Part shown: in pieces, positions 28,757 to 38,061 of the stretch | Position numbering within the stretch: the stretch's first letter is position 1 | Layout: every line of letters starts with the position of its first letter | Translations under genes and position numbers: made by a program | Source of the DNA: Ilyomonas limi | GTDB lineage: Bacteria; Bacteroidota; Bacteroidia; Chitinophagales; Chitinophagaceae | DNA: 64,000 bases | Assembly: GCF_005233845.1 (NCBI RefSeq) | Contig: NZ_SZQL01000003.1 | Coordinates: 294,633-358,632, forward strand | Direction: 5' to 3' | Notes under the pieces: generated by a model | The model's input: the letters and a program-made list of their open reading frames with translations, nothing else | What the model was told of the DNA's origin: nothing | Database searches by the model: none

Positions 28757-29086
28757 ATGAGCATCGCAACAGCATCAGTGGTTATGGATAAACGTATTTA
28801 AAAAATACGATGGTACTTACGCTATCAAATTACGGATAACATACAACCGCTTACAAAGATCTATCCTTTAAACTATCATTTTTCTAATGAAAACCGGGAA
28901 CGAATCCAAGCCAAAAATCTGAGAAAACAAGCCCGTGAGTTAAAAATTTATTTTGAGAAAGTCGAGTCCAAAGCGAATCATGAAAGCTTTGGATATAAAA
29001 ATTTAAAGACAGCAGAAAACTATATAGATAGTTTTGAACATTCTTTAAAAGAAACTTTCCAAAAACAGCTATTGAATTTTGGCTAA
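28757..29086 (+). pseudogene. tyrosine-integrase N-terminal remnant
   Basis: An ATG-started frame reads MSIATASVVMDKRI, hits TAA at 28799, and continues in frame as IRWYLRYQITDNIQPLTKIY, then ENRERIQAKNLRKQARELKI and YFEKVESKAN. It ends in TAA at 29084. This resembles the arm-binding N-terminal domain of Bacteroidota mobile-element tyrosine recombinases (VVLDKRRxKKDGxYPVKLRxT ... YYPLGxxLS). Only ~110 codons remain and the catalytic domain is absent, so the gene is dead. It lies between cardiolipin synthase and the utilisation locus, possibly a scar of an integrated element. Confidence 0.5.
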
Positions 29087-29176
29087 GCAAATAATGATTA
29101 CTCATAGACCTGTCAAAAAGTTTAACTACAAAATTTTTGACGAAGTACATTCACAAAAAACTAAACGTTGCACTTA

Positions 29177-30625
29177 TTACTTGAACTCAGCTTTCACTTC
29201 TGCTTCTGCCTGCTGAACCGGATGTACCATTACATCTGCAAATGAAAAAGTATTACCCAGCCAATCTTTACCTAACGTTGCTTTTAGTGGTTTTTTGTTT
29301 ATATAAATCAGCTTATGCGAGCCTTGGAAAACAGCACGCCACGTAATCGTTTTTTGTCCGTTATTACTTAGTAAAGACTTCTTTTTACCCGAATGAGTTA
29401 GGTTGATCATCGTGCCGCAAACAGGTACATTATTCAGTTCACACGTATCCGCTGTAGCATTTCTGTAGTAAGTGCTGATCCGGTTTATTCGCGCATCCGC
29501 TTCAATGCCCATCAATCCTTCTGTAAAGCCTTTTATTACGCCATAAGATACTTCCGGATATTCTCTTCGTTTGGTAGCTGGATTTGTAAGATGCAGCATA
29601 TAGTTATATGCCTTTTGCCAATAGCCATTTTGATACATGATGAACGGGAAGTAAGATAAATTTTCGACGTTCCAGTTGTTGGCTAATAAATGCTGTAGTG
29701 TTTTTTGTTTGCGCGTGCTGTCTGCCAATGCATCAAACCACAACAGGAAGGTTTCTCCTTCTGTCTTTCCAAATTGATTGTTGTTGCTATAATACGTGTT
29801 ATAGAGTGATGCTTCATTGTCCCACCAGTCTTTATCTATATGTTGTTGGTATGCTTTGGCTTTTTGCTCGAATAGTTCAGCTTTTTCAGCTTGCCCATCT
29901 GCTCTTAACATTGCAGCATACGATAAGAGCCCGCGATAAATAGCGGCTACTAAATCTATCCCCATTTTTATGTTGGGTACGCCTTCGGAATACGATGGCA
30001 AGCCCCGGCACCTGTGAAAAGCATCTTCGATATTAAAAGATTCAGACGCATTAGGATGTGCCGGTCTGGTAAGTAAACTGTCTGCCTCTAATACCCAACT
30101 GCTTATGTATTCATTTACTGATTTATTGAAGAAGTTTTTAAACGCTGCATTTTTTACATACGTTTCATCACCTGTCCATAAGTACAGTTTCCAGCAGGCA
30201 TTCATAATATCAAAGTTTGCGTTGAGGTTGTACCAGAATGCAGTGTCGTTCCGGTAATCTTCGGGTGCCGGGTTGCCAAGCCGGTTTATTTCCCAATAGC
30301 TGCACCAGTCTTTGCTTTCGGAGATGTTTGATACAAAATGGGTAAACATGTTTTTATTTTCCCGGCTCATACCCAAAACTTCAGCAGCAAGACTCTGATG
30401 TGCTACATCCCGCATACAAAAAGCCGAGCGTGGCGGCAGTGCCGATTCATACCAGGGACCCACTGGATCGGCGGGTTTTCCCTTGTAATGAAGTGCCATT
30501 TCTTTTGCCCGTATAAATGCTGTTTGCAATGCCGTATCTGAGGATTGGAAAGTAAGACCTTCACTTTGAGAAAGGGCAAAACTGTAAACAGCAATTAAGA
30601 TAAGTGTCAGTAAATATTTTTTCAT
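29177..30625 (-). CDS. six-hairpin (alpha/alpha)6 glycoside hydrolase, exported
   Basis: 482 residues with signal peptide MKKYLLTLILIAVYSFALS. ALPPRSAFCMRDVAHQSLAAEVLGM (about residues 65-90) is typical of six-hairpin glycosidases, and the RD-x-x-HQ element lines the active site. Helical-hairpin repeats follow, with acids in SESFNIEDAFHRCRG and FGKTEGETFLLWFDAL. The last ~80 residues form a small beta domain. It is transcribed with the second six-hairpin enzyme and SusC/SusD (same strand), so it should act on periplasmic oligosaccharides imported by them. The GH family number and substrate are not readable; an alpha-L-rhamnosidase- or glucosidase-like activity is possible. Confidence 0.68.
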   Translation of the reverse strand: MKKYLLTLILIAVYSFALSQSEGLTFQSSDTALQTAFIRAKEMALHYKGKPADPVGPWYESALPPRSAFCMRDVAHQSLAAEVLGMSRENKNMFTHFVSNISESKDWCSYWEINRLGNPAPEDYRNDTAFWYNLNANFDIMNACWKLYLWTGDETYVKNAAFKNFFNKSVNEYISSWVLEADSLLTRPAHPNASESFNIEDAFHRCRGLPSYSEGVPNIKMGIDLVAAIYRGLLSYAAMLRADGQAEKAELFEQKAKAYQQHIDKDWWDNEASLYNTYYSNNNQFGKTEGETFLLWFDALADSTRKQKTLQHLLANNWNVENLSYFPFIMYQNGYWQKAYNYMLHLTNPATKRREYPEVSYGVIKGFTEGLMGIEADARINRISTYYRNATADTCELNNVPVCGTMINLTHSGKKKSLLSNNGQKTITWRAVFQGSHKLIYINKKPLKATLGKDWLGNTFSFADVMVHPVQQAEAEVKAEFK

Positions 30626-30797
30626 TGAAGTCTTTTATTTATACACGTCAATAATCTTTTAAAACAGTCTTTCAACTCAAATTAATCATGGTAACCCGGT
30701 TTTGTCCCGCTATTCTTTTTAGAAGCTACAGAACCAGAAATCAAACCTAATGTTCTTTTTTAGCTTTGTAACTGTGGCCATTTTTAATTTAAATCAG

Positions 30798-32774
30798 TTA
30801 TAATATCACTTCAAGGGGTTTTATTCCATCCCATATAAGTTCCTGCTTTTTACCACTTTTCTCTGTTATCAAAATCCTTGTTTTGTCTGCTTCTTTTGAC
30901 ACGTTTATATCAAAATCGTTGTTGAATGCCTTGATATGGTTTAAAGACATTTCGTGCCAGCCAGCAGGTAAAAATGGCTGTATGGTAAAAGAGTTAAAAC
31001 CGGTAGGCTGCAAGCCAAACAAACCTTCCGTTATTGTACGGCAATATAAGCCGCTCTCTGCCGATAAATGACGTTGCCCGCCCTCAGGCCAAGCTTCTAT
31101 TGCATACGGCACATGCTCTCCAAGTAGCCTGTTGGATGAGTAATAATTAAGATATTTAAGGGTAGTATCGGTGGCGCCAGCATACAGCAATCCGCGCATG
31201 GCATACAGCAAAGCCCTGTCCCAATACGTGGCAGAGCCAGCCTCTGTAAGCATACCATTCTTCGTCCATAAAAAAGGCGAGAACAAAGCCTTCATAGTCT
31301 CTTCCTTTCTTTCAAACATGCCCATTACGAGTGGTAAACCTATCCATGAGCGCAGGGTTGTGTTCCCCTTATAATAATGGTAGGTATTAAAACCCTGGAC
31401 ATTACCACCAAAATATTTATCTATGTTGCTACGCAATTGTGCGGCTTCGTTATCAAGACTATCGGCAGCATTGTATTTACCCAATGCTTTTGCAAGATGC
31501 GCAGCGCTTACCATAGCGCCGTATGCAAGCACATTGGTAGAGAGGTTTACTTTACCTGCCGGAAACCTGCCTTCCAGTTCATCTGCATCGCTTGCAATCA
31601 CCCCTTCAGCCGTTTTCTTTTTTCCAAGATAGGTAAGGCACCAGTCAATAAGTGTCCAAAGCTTACGGGCTTCTATAGTGTCGGCATATTCGAGGGCAAA
31701 GCGCGCTGCGCCATACGCAATCATGGCCTGGTCACCGCGATCTCCTGCACCATTCCAAATAGCTGTACCTTCTGCAATAATGGAACTCGGAATAGGCATG
31801 TACCGGGCATTCATGTAATTAGCAAAAAGGCGAAAGCTATTTACCGCAGATTCATTGCCTTCTGCATAACCCAAAAATGGAAAAAATGGATTTACATACT
31901 CTGCCTGATCGTTTGCCCAAATGGCTGCATAATAAGTGCCGCCGCCAGGCCCATGCATCAGCCCGTTTTTAGTATCATATATACTTTCTGATGCCCGGAT
32001 TTTTGCAAAAGCAAACATCTTATTCAGTGTATCATTTGGTGTTTGCAGTACTAATGAATGCATCCATTCATCCACCAGTTTTTGTCTTTTTATCTTCTCG
32101 TAACTGGCAGAGAAATAGTAAGGCTGGTCTGTAAGCTTTCGCCCCGAAGAAACTATTGCATAGGCATATTGCTCACCAGGTTGCAGCGCTACTTCATCTG
32201 CACCATACGTTTCTGTTTTAGTGATATAAGCGCCATATACGCCTTTGCTTGCATCTGTTGTATCGATGTGTACAAAATTCTTCACAGCAATATTAACTGC
32301 CTTTTTGCTTCTGTTTTTTACAGTACAATTCTCAACAAGTGCGGCCTTTTCTGTAGATGGAAAAATTTCTTTTGTAATGCTTATGCCATCTTCTGCAACA
32401 GTGTGAATGGTAAGTATGCCATCAAACGAAAACGCACCGGGCTTTTCTGCCAGCTTTTTGCCATTTACTATAAGATGCGGACGTGCCTCTTCATTCAATT
32501 GTCTTGCAAGGCTTGCATGTGTATCGTTTGGTATGGTGCGCAGCATAGGAAATACTATTTCTTTTTTAAGCACCAGATTGTGCATGCTATCGGTGCCATA
32601 AGTAATAATTACAGATACCTGCTTACCGCTCATCTCAATATGATCTGTATGAGGTGACTGGTCTTGTGCAACCACCCATTCTATACTTCCATTTGGCATA
32701 AGATGCCAGCGTAAATGTTGTGCTTTTAAAATAGTAAAACTGCAAAGAAGCAACAATACGAACCCTATTCTCAT
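30798..32774 (-). CDS. six-hairpin glycosidase-like protein with N-terminal beta-sandwich
   Basis: 658 residues. The signal peptide (MRIGFVLLLLCSFTILKA) is followed by a beta-sandwich of ~230 residues (VENCTVKNRSKKAVNIAVKNFV). An (alpha/alpha)6 barrel then shows GLMHGPGGGTYYAAIWANDQAEYVNPFFPF, AIWNGAGDRGDQAMIAYGAARFALEY and HVPYAIEAWPEGGQRHLSAESGLYCRTITEGLFGL, the last with conserved acids expected of the catalytic cleft. A C-terminal beta domain closes the chain. This layout matches GH clans of the GH78/GH95/GH65 type, though I cannot choose one. It ends 12 bp upstream of the susD stop on the same strand. Confidence 0.7.
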   Translation of the reverse strand: MRIGFVLLLLCSFTILKAQHLRWHLMPNGSIEWVVAQDQSPHTDHIEMSGKQVSVIITYGTDSMHNLVLKKEIVFPMLRTIPNDTHASLARQLNEEARPHLIVNGKKLAEKPGAFSFDGILTIHTVAEDGISITKEIFPSTEKAALVENCTVKNRSKKAVNIAVKNFVHIDTTDASKGVYGAYITKTETYGADEVALQPGEQYAYAIVSSGRKLTDQPYYFSASYEKIKRQKLVDEWMHSLVLQTPNDTLNKMFAFAKIRASESIYDTKNGLMHGPGGGTYYAAIWANDQAEYVNPFFPFLGYAEGNESAVNSFRLFANYMNARYMPIPSSIIAEGTAIWNGAGDRGDQAMIAYGAARFALEYADTIEARKLWTLIDWCLTYLGKKKTAEGVIASDADELEGRFPAGKVNLSTNVLAYGAMVSAAHLAKALGKYNAADSLDNEAAQLRSNIDKYFGGNVQGFNTYHYYKGNTTLRSWIGLPLVMGMFERKEETMKALFSPFLWTKNGMLTEAGSATYWDRALLYAMRGLLYAGATDTTLKYLNYYSSNRLLGEHVPYAIEAWPEGGQRHLSAESGLYCRTITEGLFGLQPTGFNSFTIQPFLPAGWHEMSLNHIKAFNNDFDINVSKEADKTRILITEKSGKKQELIWDGIKPLEVIL

Positions 32775-32785
32775 TTATTTATTGT

Positions 32786-34486
32786 TTAATTATAATATGG
32801 GTTTTGCTCAATATTCGGGTTCTTTTGTATTTCGGTACGCGGGATGGGATAATAATAAAAGCCGGGCACCCAGGTTCTTTCCTGAACAGTCATTATCTCG
32901 TAAGTAAAAGTACCATCTGCCTGCTTGTTGATGATAACCCCTTTTGCATCTTCTGAGCCTACTTCTGCAATGCCCCATCTTCTGATATCAAAGTAGCGCT
33001 GCCCTTCAAAGCACAATTCTATCCGGCGCTCATGTTTTATCCTATCCATCAGTTCAGTGCCACTTGCCGTAACCGCAGGTAGCCCTGCCTTTTCAGTTCT
33101 TATCTTATTCAGGTAAATAAGTGCTTCTCCATTTTCGCCCAGTGCGGCGCATGCCTCCGCATAGTTAAGGTATATTTCAGAAAGGCGGAATACCACCCAT
33201 TGTGCGGCATCATAATCCTGCACATTCCAGTCGTGTGCTTCATTCACCATCTTTCTTACGCAGTACCTTGTTTTAGAAGCATTCCATGGTGAGTAAGGAC
33301 TTTGAGGTGAGTCATCACCACCTTCATAAAACTGTGTAAGCCTGCCTTTAAACTGTTCATTATTTGCCAGTACATCTGCATAAAACCTTGGCTCTCTGTT
33401 TGAATAAGGGTCATTAGCCTGTGCAGGATCGTTCCAGCTAAATGCAGTGCCATCTTTCATTTCAAAATCATCTACCATTTGCTGTATCACATTATATGCG
33501 CTATAACCATTGTAGCCGTTGGGGCTCAGGTCGCGGCTCACAGTGTTGTACCTGTCTGCCTGTACCAGCCCGCTATATACCCTTGCAAAAATCACTTCAG
33601 GATTAAAGAAATTAAGAAACAAATTGTTGTATGTTCCGTTGCCGGCGTTGCCATACAAAGCGTACATGTTTCCATTTAAATCAATTACTGCTTTGGCGGC
33701 ATCTTTAGCATCCTTCCACAACTGCATATTATTTTCTGTGTTGTAGTAAGGACTTGCGGCATACAGTAGCAGCCTTGATTTTAAAGCCAGTGCTGCACCT
33801 ACAGTTGCCCGTCCTTTTTCATTGTCATCGTAGGTTAAAGGCAGCATTTGAACAGCCTGTTCTATATCTGCAAGAATAAAGTCTTTTGTCTCACTCCAGC
33901 TTGCTCTTTTTTCGTCAAATGTTTTATCATTTACATCATATACTTTGGTAATGAGCGGCACACCGCCAAAGCGCTTCAGCAATTCAAAATAAGATAGCGC
34001 ACGTAAGAAATACACTTCCCCTTTCATTCTTTTAATCAGGTCTTCATTACCGGTAGCATTTACGTTGTCAATGTTTGCAAAAAAGATATTGGCGTAGCGT
34101 ATAGCTGTGTACATTCTGTCCCAGTCGTTGAGCGAGCCACTTGTTTGATTATCAGGTGTTGCTTCGCCACGTACATACAGGTTTTCATTGGTCCAGTTAA
34201 AGTTGCCATACAACTCATCTGTTTGTGCGCTCCAACCCATACAATCCTGAAAGGCAAGTACAGCCTGGTTGTAAATACTGTTTACAAATACCTGTGTCAA
34301 TTTTGGGTCGCTCCACACATCTTTTCCGGAGTATGCATTCTGCGGCTCCAGATCAAGCGTTTTGTTACATGCTGTAAATACCAATATACAGGTAATTATC
34401 GATAGCCTGATAAACTTGTAAGCTTGTTTAAACAATATGCATTGTGGTTTATTTCCTTTACAGAAATAATGTATTGAGAAGTTCAT
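32786..34486 (-). CDS. susD: SusD/RagB family outer-membrane lipoprotein
   Basis: 566 residues. After a basic, hydrophobic N-terminus the lipobox LVFTAC appears near residue 40, so the mature protein is a surface lipoprotein. The first Met may be upstream of the true start. TPR-type helices and typical SusD phrases follow: NLDNWDRMYTAIRYANIFF-like text (LNDWDRMYTAIRYANIFF), MKGEVYFLRALSYFELLKRFGGVPLIT, EIYLNYAEACAALGENGEAL, and RIELCFEGQRYFDIRRWG. It binds glycans at the cell surface and caps the SusC channel. It lies 20 bp downstream of susC. Confidence 0.95.
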   Translation of the reverse strand: MNFSIHYFCKGNKPQCILFKQAYKFIRLSIITCILVFTACNKTLDLEPQNAYSGKDVWSDPKLTQVFVNSIYNQAVLAFQDCMGWSAQTDELYGNFNWTNENLYVRGEATPDNQTSGSLNDWDRMYTAIRYANIFFANIDNVNATGNEDLIKRMKGEVYFLRALSYFELLKRFGGVPLITKVYDVNDKTFDEKRASWSETKDFILADIEQAVQMLPLTYDDNEKGRATVGAALALKSRLLLYAASPYYNTENNMQLWKDAKDAAKAVIDLNGNMYALYGNAGNGTYNNLFLNFFNPEVIFARVYSGLVQADRYNTVSRDLSPNGYNGYSAYNVIQQMVDDFEMKDGTAFSWNDPAQANDPYSNREPRFYADVLANNEQFKGRLTQFYEGGDDSPQSPYSPWNASKTRYCVRKMVNEAHDWNVQDYDAAQWVVFRLSEIYLNYAEACAALGENGEALIYLNKIRTEKAGLPAVTASGTELMDRIKHERRIELCFEGQRYFDIRRWGIAEVGSEDAKGVIINKQADGTFTYEIMTVQERTWVPGFYYYPIPRTEIQKNPNIEQNPYYN

Positions 34487-34506
34487 AGTTTACTTTTTGT
34501 GATTGG

Positions 34507-37500
34507 TTAAAATGTAATGTTTGCGCCAATATTTATAACCCTTTGTATAGGATAATACTGCCCCGCATCGCTCGGGTTTTCAGGGTCGAATGAAGGTCCA
34601 AACTTGTCGATGGAAAACAGGTTGTTGCCACTCACATATATTCTAATGCCCTGCATTTTCAAGTTGCTCATTAATGTCTTTGACAGGTTGTATCCAATCT
34701 CCACATTTTTTAATCTTACAAAGGCAGCATTACGCAGCCAGAAGTCGGATGGATAGGTATTTACACCAAACGTTCTGCCGGTAGGTCCATTAAAGTTGCG
34801 GGGATATTGGTTGTCACCTTCTTTTTGCCACCGGCCATCAAAAAACTCAGTTACCATGTTCAAGCCTGCAGGTGCCAGGTAAGATCTTGCTCTTGCCTGC
34901 CCTTGGAGGAAAATACTGAAATCGAAGTTGCTGTAAGAGCAGTCAAAGCCAACACCATACATAATTTCAGGTGTTCTCACCAGCGGCATTCTCACCCTAT
35001 CAAGGTCATTTATTTCTCCATCGTTATTTATGTCTTTATATTTTATATCTCCGGGTGCTGTGCCTGCAGGATGCGGTGTTTTATCTATCTCAGCTTCATT
35101 CTGGTAAATGCCATCAGACTCGTACAGGAACCATGCATCTATAGGTATATCTGTTTTTTGCTGGTAATGCGGAATGTCTGCAGCTTCATCCATAAATATT
35201 ACTTTATTTCTTGCAAACGTCATGTTGGCACGTACAGTATAGTTAAATCCTTTGCCACCTTTATTATTGTAAAAGGCATCCAGTTCAAAGCCGTGGTTTA
35301 ATACTTTTCCTAAGTTTTCGTTTGGTAAAGTCAGGCCGGTGTACATGGGTACCGACTCGCTTCTTGTAATTAAAATCTTAGAGCGCATGCTTCTGAAAAG
35401 GTCAACAGTAAAACCCAGCCTGCCTTTGAAAAATTGGGATTCGATTGCTACATCTGTTGTGTTGGCAAGCTCCCAGGTAATGTTTGGGTTAGGCGTAGGT
35501 CCAAGTACCAGCGATGATACCTGCGAAGCGCCGGTGCCCAATGAATAGCCATAGCCTGTGCCCAGCAAGTAGGTTTGCAGGTAGTTGAATGCCGACACTG
35601 CGTCATTGCCTGTTTTGGCCCATGATGCTCTTAGCTTCAGCTCACTAACGGTATTAGAGTGAAAGAAGCGCTCCTGCGAAATACGCCAGCCTGCAGATAT
35701 GCCGGGAAAGAAACCATAGCGTTTTCCCTCCGGAAAATTTTGTGAGCCATCATAGCGCATGTTGTAATCAACCAGGTACTTGTTTTTAAAATTGTAAGAT
35801 ATACGGCTGATGAAGTTAACACGCGCCGACTGTGCCGCAGCCGAGTTGTTTTGCTGACCGATAAGACTGCCCGCAAACAATTGGTCAAGACTATTGCTTA
35901 AGAAGTTGGATCGGGATGCATTGATGATATCTGTATTACCCTCAAAGCGTTCAAAGGCTGCAAAAGCATCTATATTATGGTCGCCAAACCGGCGGCTGTA
36001 GCCCAGTCTGATGTTTATGAGGTTTTCATTAATGTTCCCCCGCTGTTCAAACAGTGATGGTGCAATAGAAGAAGCTACCTGTGTATAGTCACTGGTGGAA
36101 GTATTATATCTATAAGCAGGCGGCGGTGTCTTGGTGAAAGACTTTACTTTATTTAAAGTAAGGTCGTAGGCATAATAGCCATCCACATACAAGCCTTGTG
36201 TAATGGACGATAAATTCCAGTTGAAATAAGCTTTTGTTTGCAGGTAATTATTGGTAAAGCGCTGGTATCCTGCTTCGCCCGAAGTAATGTAATACATGCT
36301 ATTATCTGGTCCGCCACCAATACCAACGCCTACCAAACCATTTGGATATACAGGCACTAAATAAGGATAGGCAAGCCACAATTCCCTGAAGATACCGCCG
36401 GCATCATAGCCCCGCTTTGCAGCATTCCTGAATTCATTTCTGAACAATACATCCACACCTATTTTAAAACTGTTTGTTACCGCAATGTCCACGTTTGCCC
36501 TTGCCTGCGCCTGCTTGTAGTAAGAGGCATCATTTTTATAGTTACCATCCTGCTTTTCGTATTGGCCAGATAAGTAATATTTTACTTTATCGGTACCACC
36601 GCGCAACGACAGCACATGATTTTGTTGCAATGTTTGTTTCTTCATTATAGCATTCCACCAGTCAGAACTTGGATAGCCCAGCGGATCACTGCCATCCTTG
36701 TATTTATCAATAGCTTCTTGGGTGAATTCCGGCTGCTGACCTACCAGCGCATCATACTCGTTGGTAGCAATCGCATACTGGTAAGAGTTAAGCATTTTGG
36801 GCGTGCGCGTGGGTTGTGTAAGTGCCCAATTGGTACCTAAGGATAATGATGGCTTACCCGAAACACCTCTTTTTGTAGTGATGAGAATAACGCCATTTGC
36901 AGCGCGGGCACCATAGATAGCTGCTGTCGCATCTTTAATAACAGAGAATGACTCAATATCGGCAGGGTTCAATCTTGCAAAGCCGCCAGCCCTGTCCGGT
37001 ACACCATCTATTACTACCAGTGCGCCACTGCTGCCCAGTGTACTTTTACCACGAATAAAAATATCTGCATTGTCGTTGCCCGGCTCGCCGCTTCGGGTGT
37101 TAACAATCAAACCTGGCACCTGGCCGGCAATACTGTTGGTTAAGTTAGTTACTGGTGCTTTCTGCAATTCTTCACCACTGATGGAGGAGACAGCTCCGGT
37201 AAGATTTGCGCGCTTCTTGGTGCCATAACCAATGACTACCACTTCTTCAAGCGATTTATCAGCAGCCTTAAGTACAACCTCTATATTGCTTTGGCCGTTT
37301 ACAACAACTTCCTGATCTGTATAGCCCACAAAGCTGAAAACCAGTGTCGCACCCGGCGCTGCCCTGATGCTGAAATATCCGCCTGCATCCGTTTTAGTGG
37401 CAATTGCTTCGTTTTTTACCCTGACAGAAACATCGGCAATAGGCAATGTATCAATGCCGGTTACTTTGCCGGTAACGGTTTGCTGTGCAAATGCTGTAAT

Positions 37501-37629
37501 ACAGGAAAATAACAGAAAAATCAATGAAATAAAAACCCGTGGCATGTGCGCACAGGCACTCAATTCAAAACGCAAAAGCGCTATAATACCGGCATTTTTT
37601 GCCTTACCGGTGGCAACCTTAACATTCAT
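34507..37629 (-). CDS. susC: SusC/RagA TonB-linked outer-membrane receptor
   Basis: 1040 residues. The order is an N-terminal signal segment (VFISLIFLLFSCITAFAQQ), a carboxypeptidase-D-like beta domain (VTGKVTGIDTLPIADVSVRV), a LEEVVVIGYG segment matching the SusC TonB-box region, the plug (ELQKAPVTNLTNSIAGQVPGL ... RGKSTLGSSGALVVIDGVPDR), and the 22-stranded barrel ending in an aromatic-terminated strand (INIGANITF). The protein imports oligosaccharides using TonB energy. About 430 bp of AT-rich DNA with repeated operator-like boxes separate it from the divergent regulator. The annotated start is 29 residues before a second Met that lies closer to the signal peptide. Confidence 0.96.
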   Translation of the reverse strand: MNVKVATGKAKNAGIIALLRFELSACAHMPRVFISLIFLLFSCITAFAQQTVTGKVTGIDTLPIADVSVRVKNEAIATKTDAGGYFSIRAAPGATLVFSFVGYTDQEVVVNGQSNIEVVLKAADKSLEEVVVIGYGTKKRANLTGAVSSISGEELQKAPVTNLTNSIAGQVPGLIVNTRSGEPGNDNADIFIRGKSTLGSSGALVVIDGVPDRAGGFARLNPADIESFSVIKDATAAIYGARAANGVILITTKRGVSGKPSLSLGTNWALTQPTRTPKMLNSYQYAIATNEYDALVGQQPEFTQEAIDKYKDGSDPLGYPSSDWWNAIMKKQTLQQNHVLSLRGGTDKVKYYLSGQYEKQDGNYKNDASYYKQAQARANVDIAVTNSFKIGVDVLFRNEFRNAAKRGYDAGGIFRELWLAYPYLVPVYPNGLVGVGIGGGPDNSMYYITSGEAGYQRFTNNYLQTKAYFNWNLSSITQGLYVDGYYAYDLTLNKVKSFTKTPPPAYRYNTSTSDYTQVASSIAPSLFEQRGNINENLINIRLGYSRRFGDHNIDAFAAFERFEGNTDIINASRSNFLSNSLDQLFAGSLIGQQNNSAAAQSARVNFISRISYNFKNKYLVDYNMRYDGSQNFPEGKRYGFFPGISAGWRISQERFFHSNTVSELKLRASWAKTGNDAVSAFNYLQTYLLGTGYGYSLGTGASQVSSLVLGPTPNPNITWELANTTDVAIESQFFKGRLGFTVDLFRSMRSKILITRSESVPMYTGLTLPNENLGKVLNHGFELDAFYNNKGGKGFNYTVRANMTFARNKVIFMDEAADIPHYQQKTDIPIDAWFLYESDGIYQNEAEIDKTPHPAGTAPGDIKYKDINNDGEINDLDRVRMPLVRTPEIMYGVGFDCSYSNFDFSIFLQGQARARSYLAPAGLNMVTEFFDGRWQKEGDNQYPRNFNGPTGRTFGVNTYPSDFWLRNAAFVRLKNVEIGYNLSKTLMSNLKMQGIRIYVSGNNLFSIDKFGPSFDPENPSDAGQYYPIQRVINIGANITF

Positions 37630-37750
37630 AGTGGTTATATTTTGGTTTTACATAGTGGTTTTATATGACAAACAATGTTAGACTCAGGTTTTTTAAAGCA
37701 GACCGCATTATAGCCTCCTAAACAATTTGGCTGCAACAAAGCGATTACTT

Positions 37751-37961
37751 AGTTAGAACAGCATAGGTACTGTTTAATTAGAAGTTCTATTCTATTCTGT
37801 TCTATACAGATGTAAAGAAAAGATTTTTATATTTTAAAACAAAATTTTTTATATTTTTTAGTTCTTTAATTTTAAATACGACAATTTTGCTGCGATACTC
37901 TTTTAGAACAAATACTTTATTTAAATAAATAAAAAAGTATATTAGAATAGTATAGAACAGC
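37751..37961. promoter_or_regulatory. repeated TATAGAACAG boxes between susC and the regulator
   Basis: The 11-mer GTATAGAACAG occurs at 37951-37960 (forward, one flanking base either side) and at 37797-37807 (reverse). A related TTAGAACAG lies at 37753-37761. The reverse copy extends into AATAGAATAGAAC, giving direct TAGAA-type repeats. The boxes sit in the divergent promoter region of susC and the GntR-type regulator, so they are the obvious candidates for its operators. This is a sequence observation; binding is inferred. Confidence 0.45.
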
Positions 37962-38061
37962 TTAAATTTATATCGTTCGATTATTTCATCGCAACTAAAC
38001 ACTTGTCAAACGCCGGTTGACTAAAAACATGTGTTCCATTGTTTAATAATTTTTACAGTTT

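Noticed and set aside
31377..32657. Plus-strand open frames of 199-204 codons
   Set aside because: They lie wholly inside the glycosidase gene on the other strand, show no family features and are antisense shadows.
34807..35301. Plus-strand 164-codon frame
   Set aside because: It is antisense to susC, cysteine-rich with no domain; a shadow of the receptor gene.
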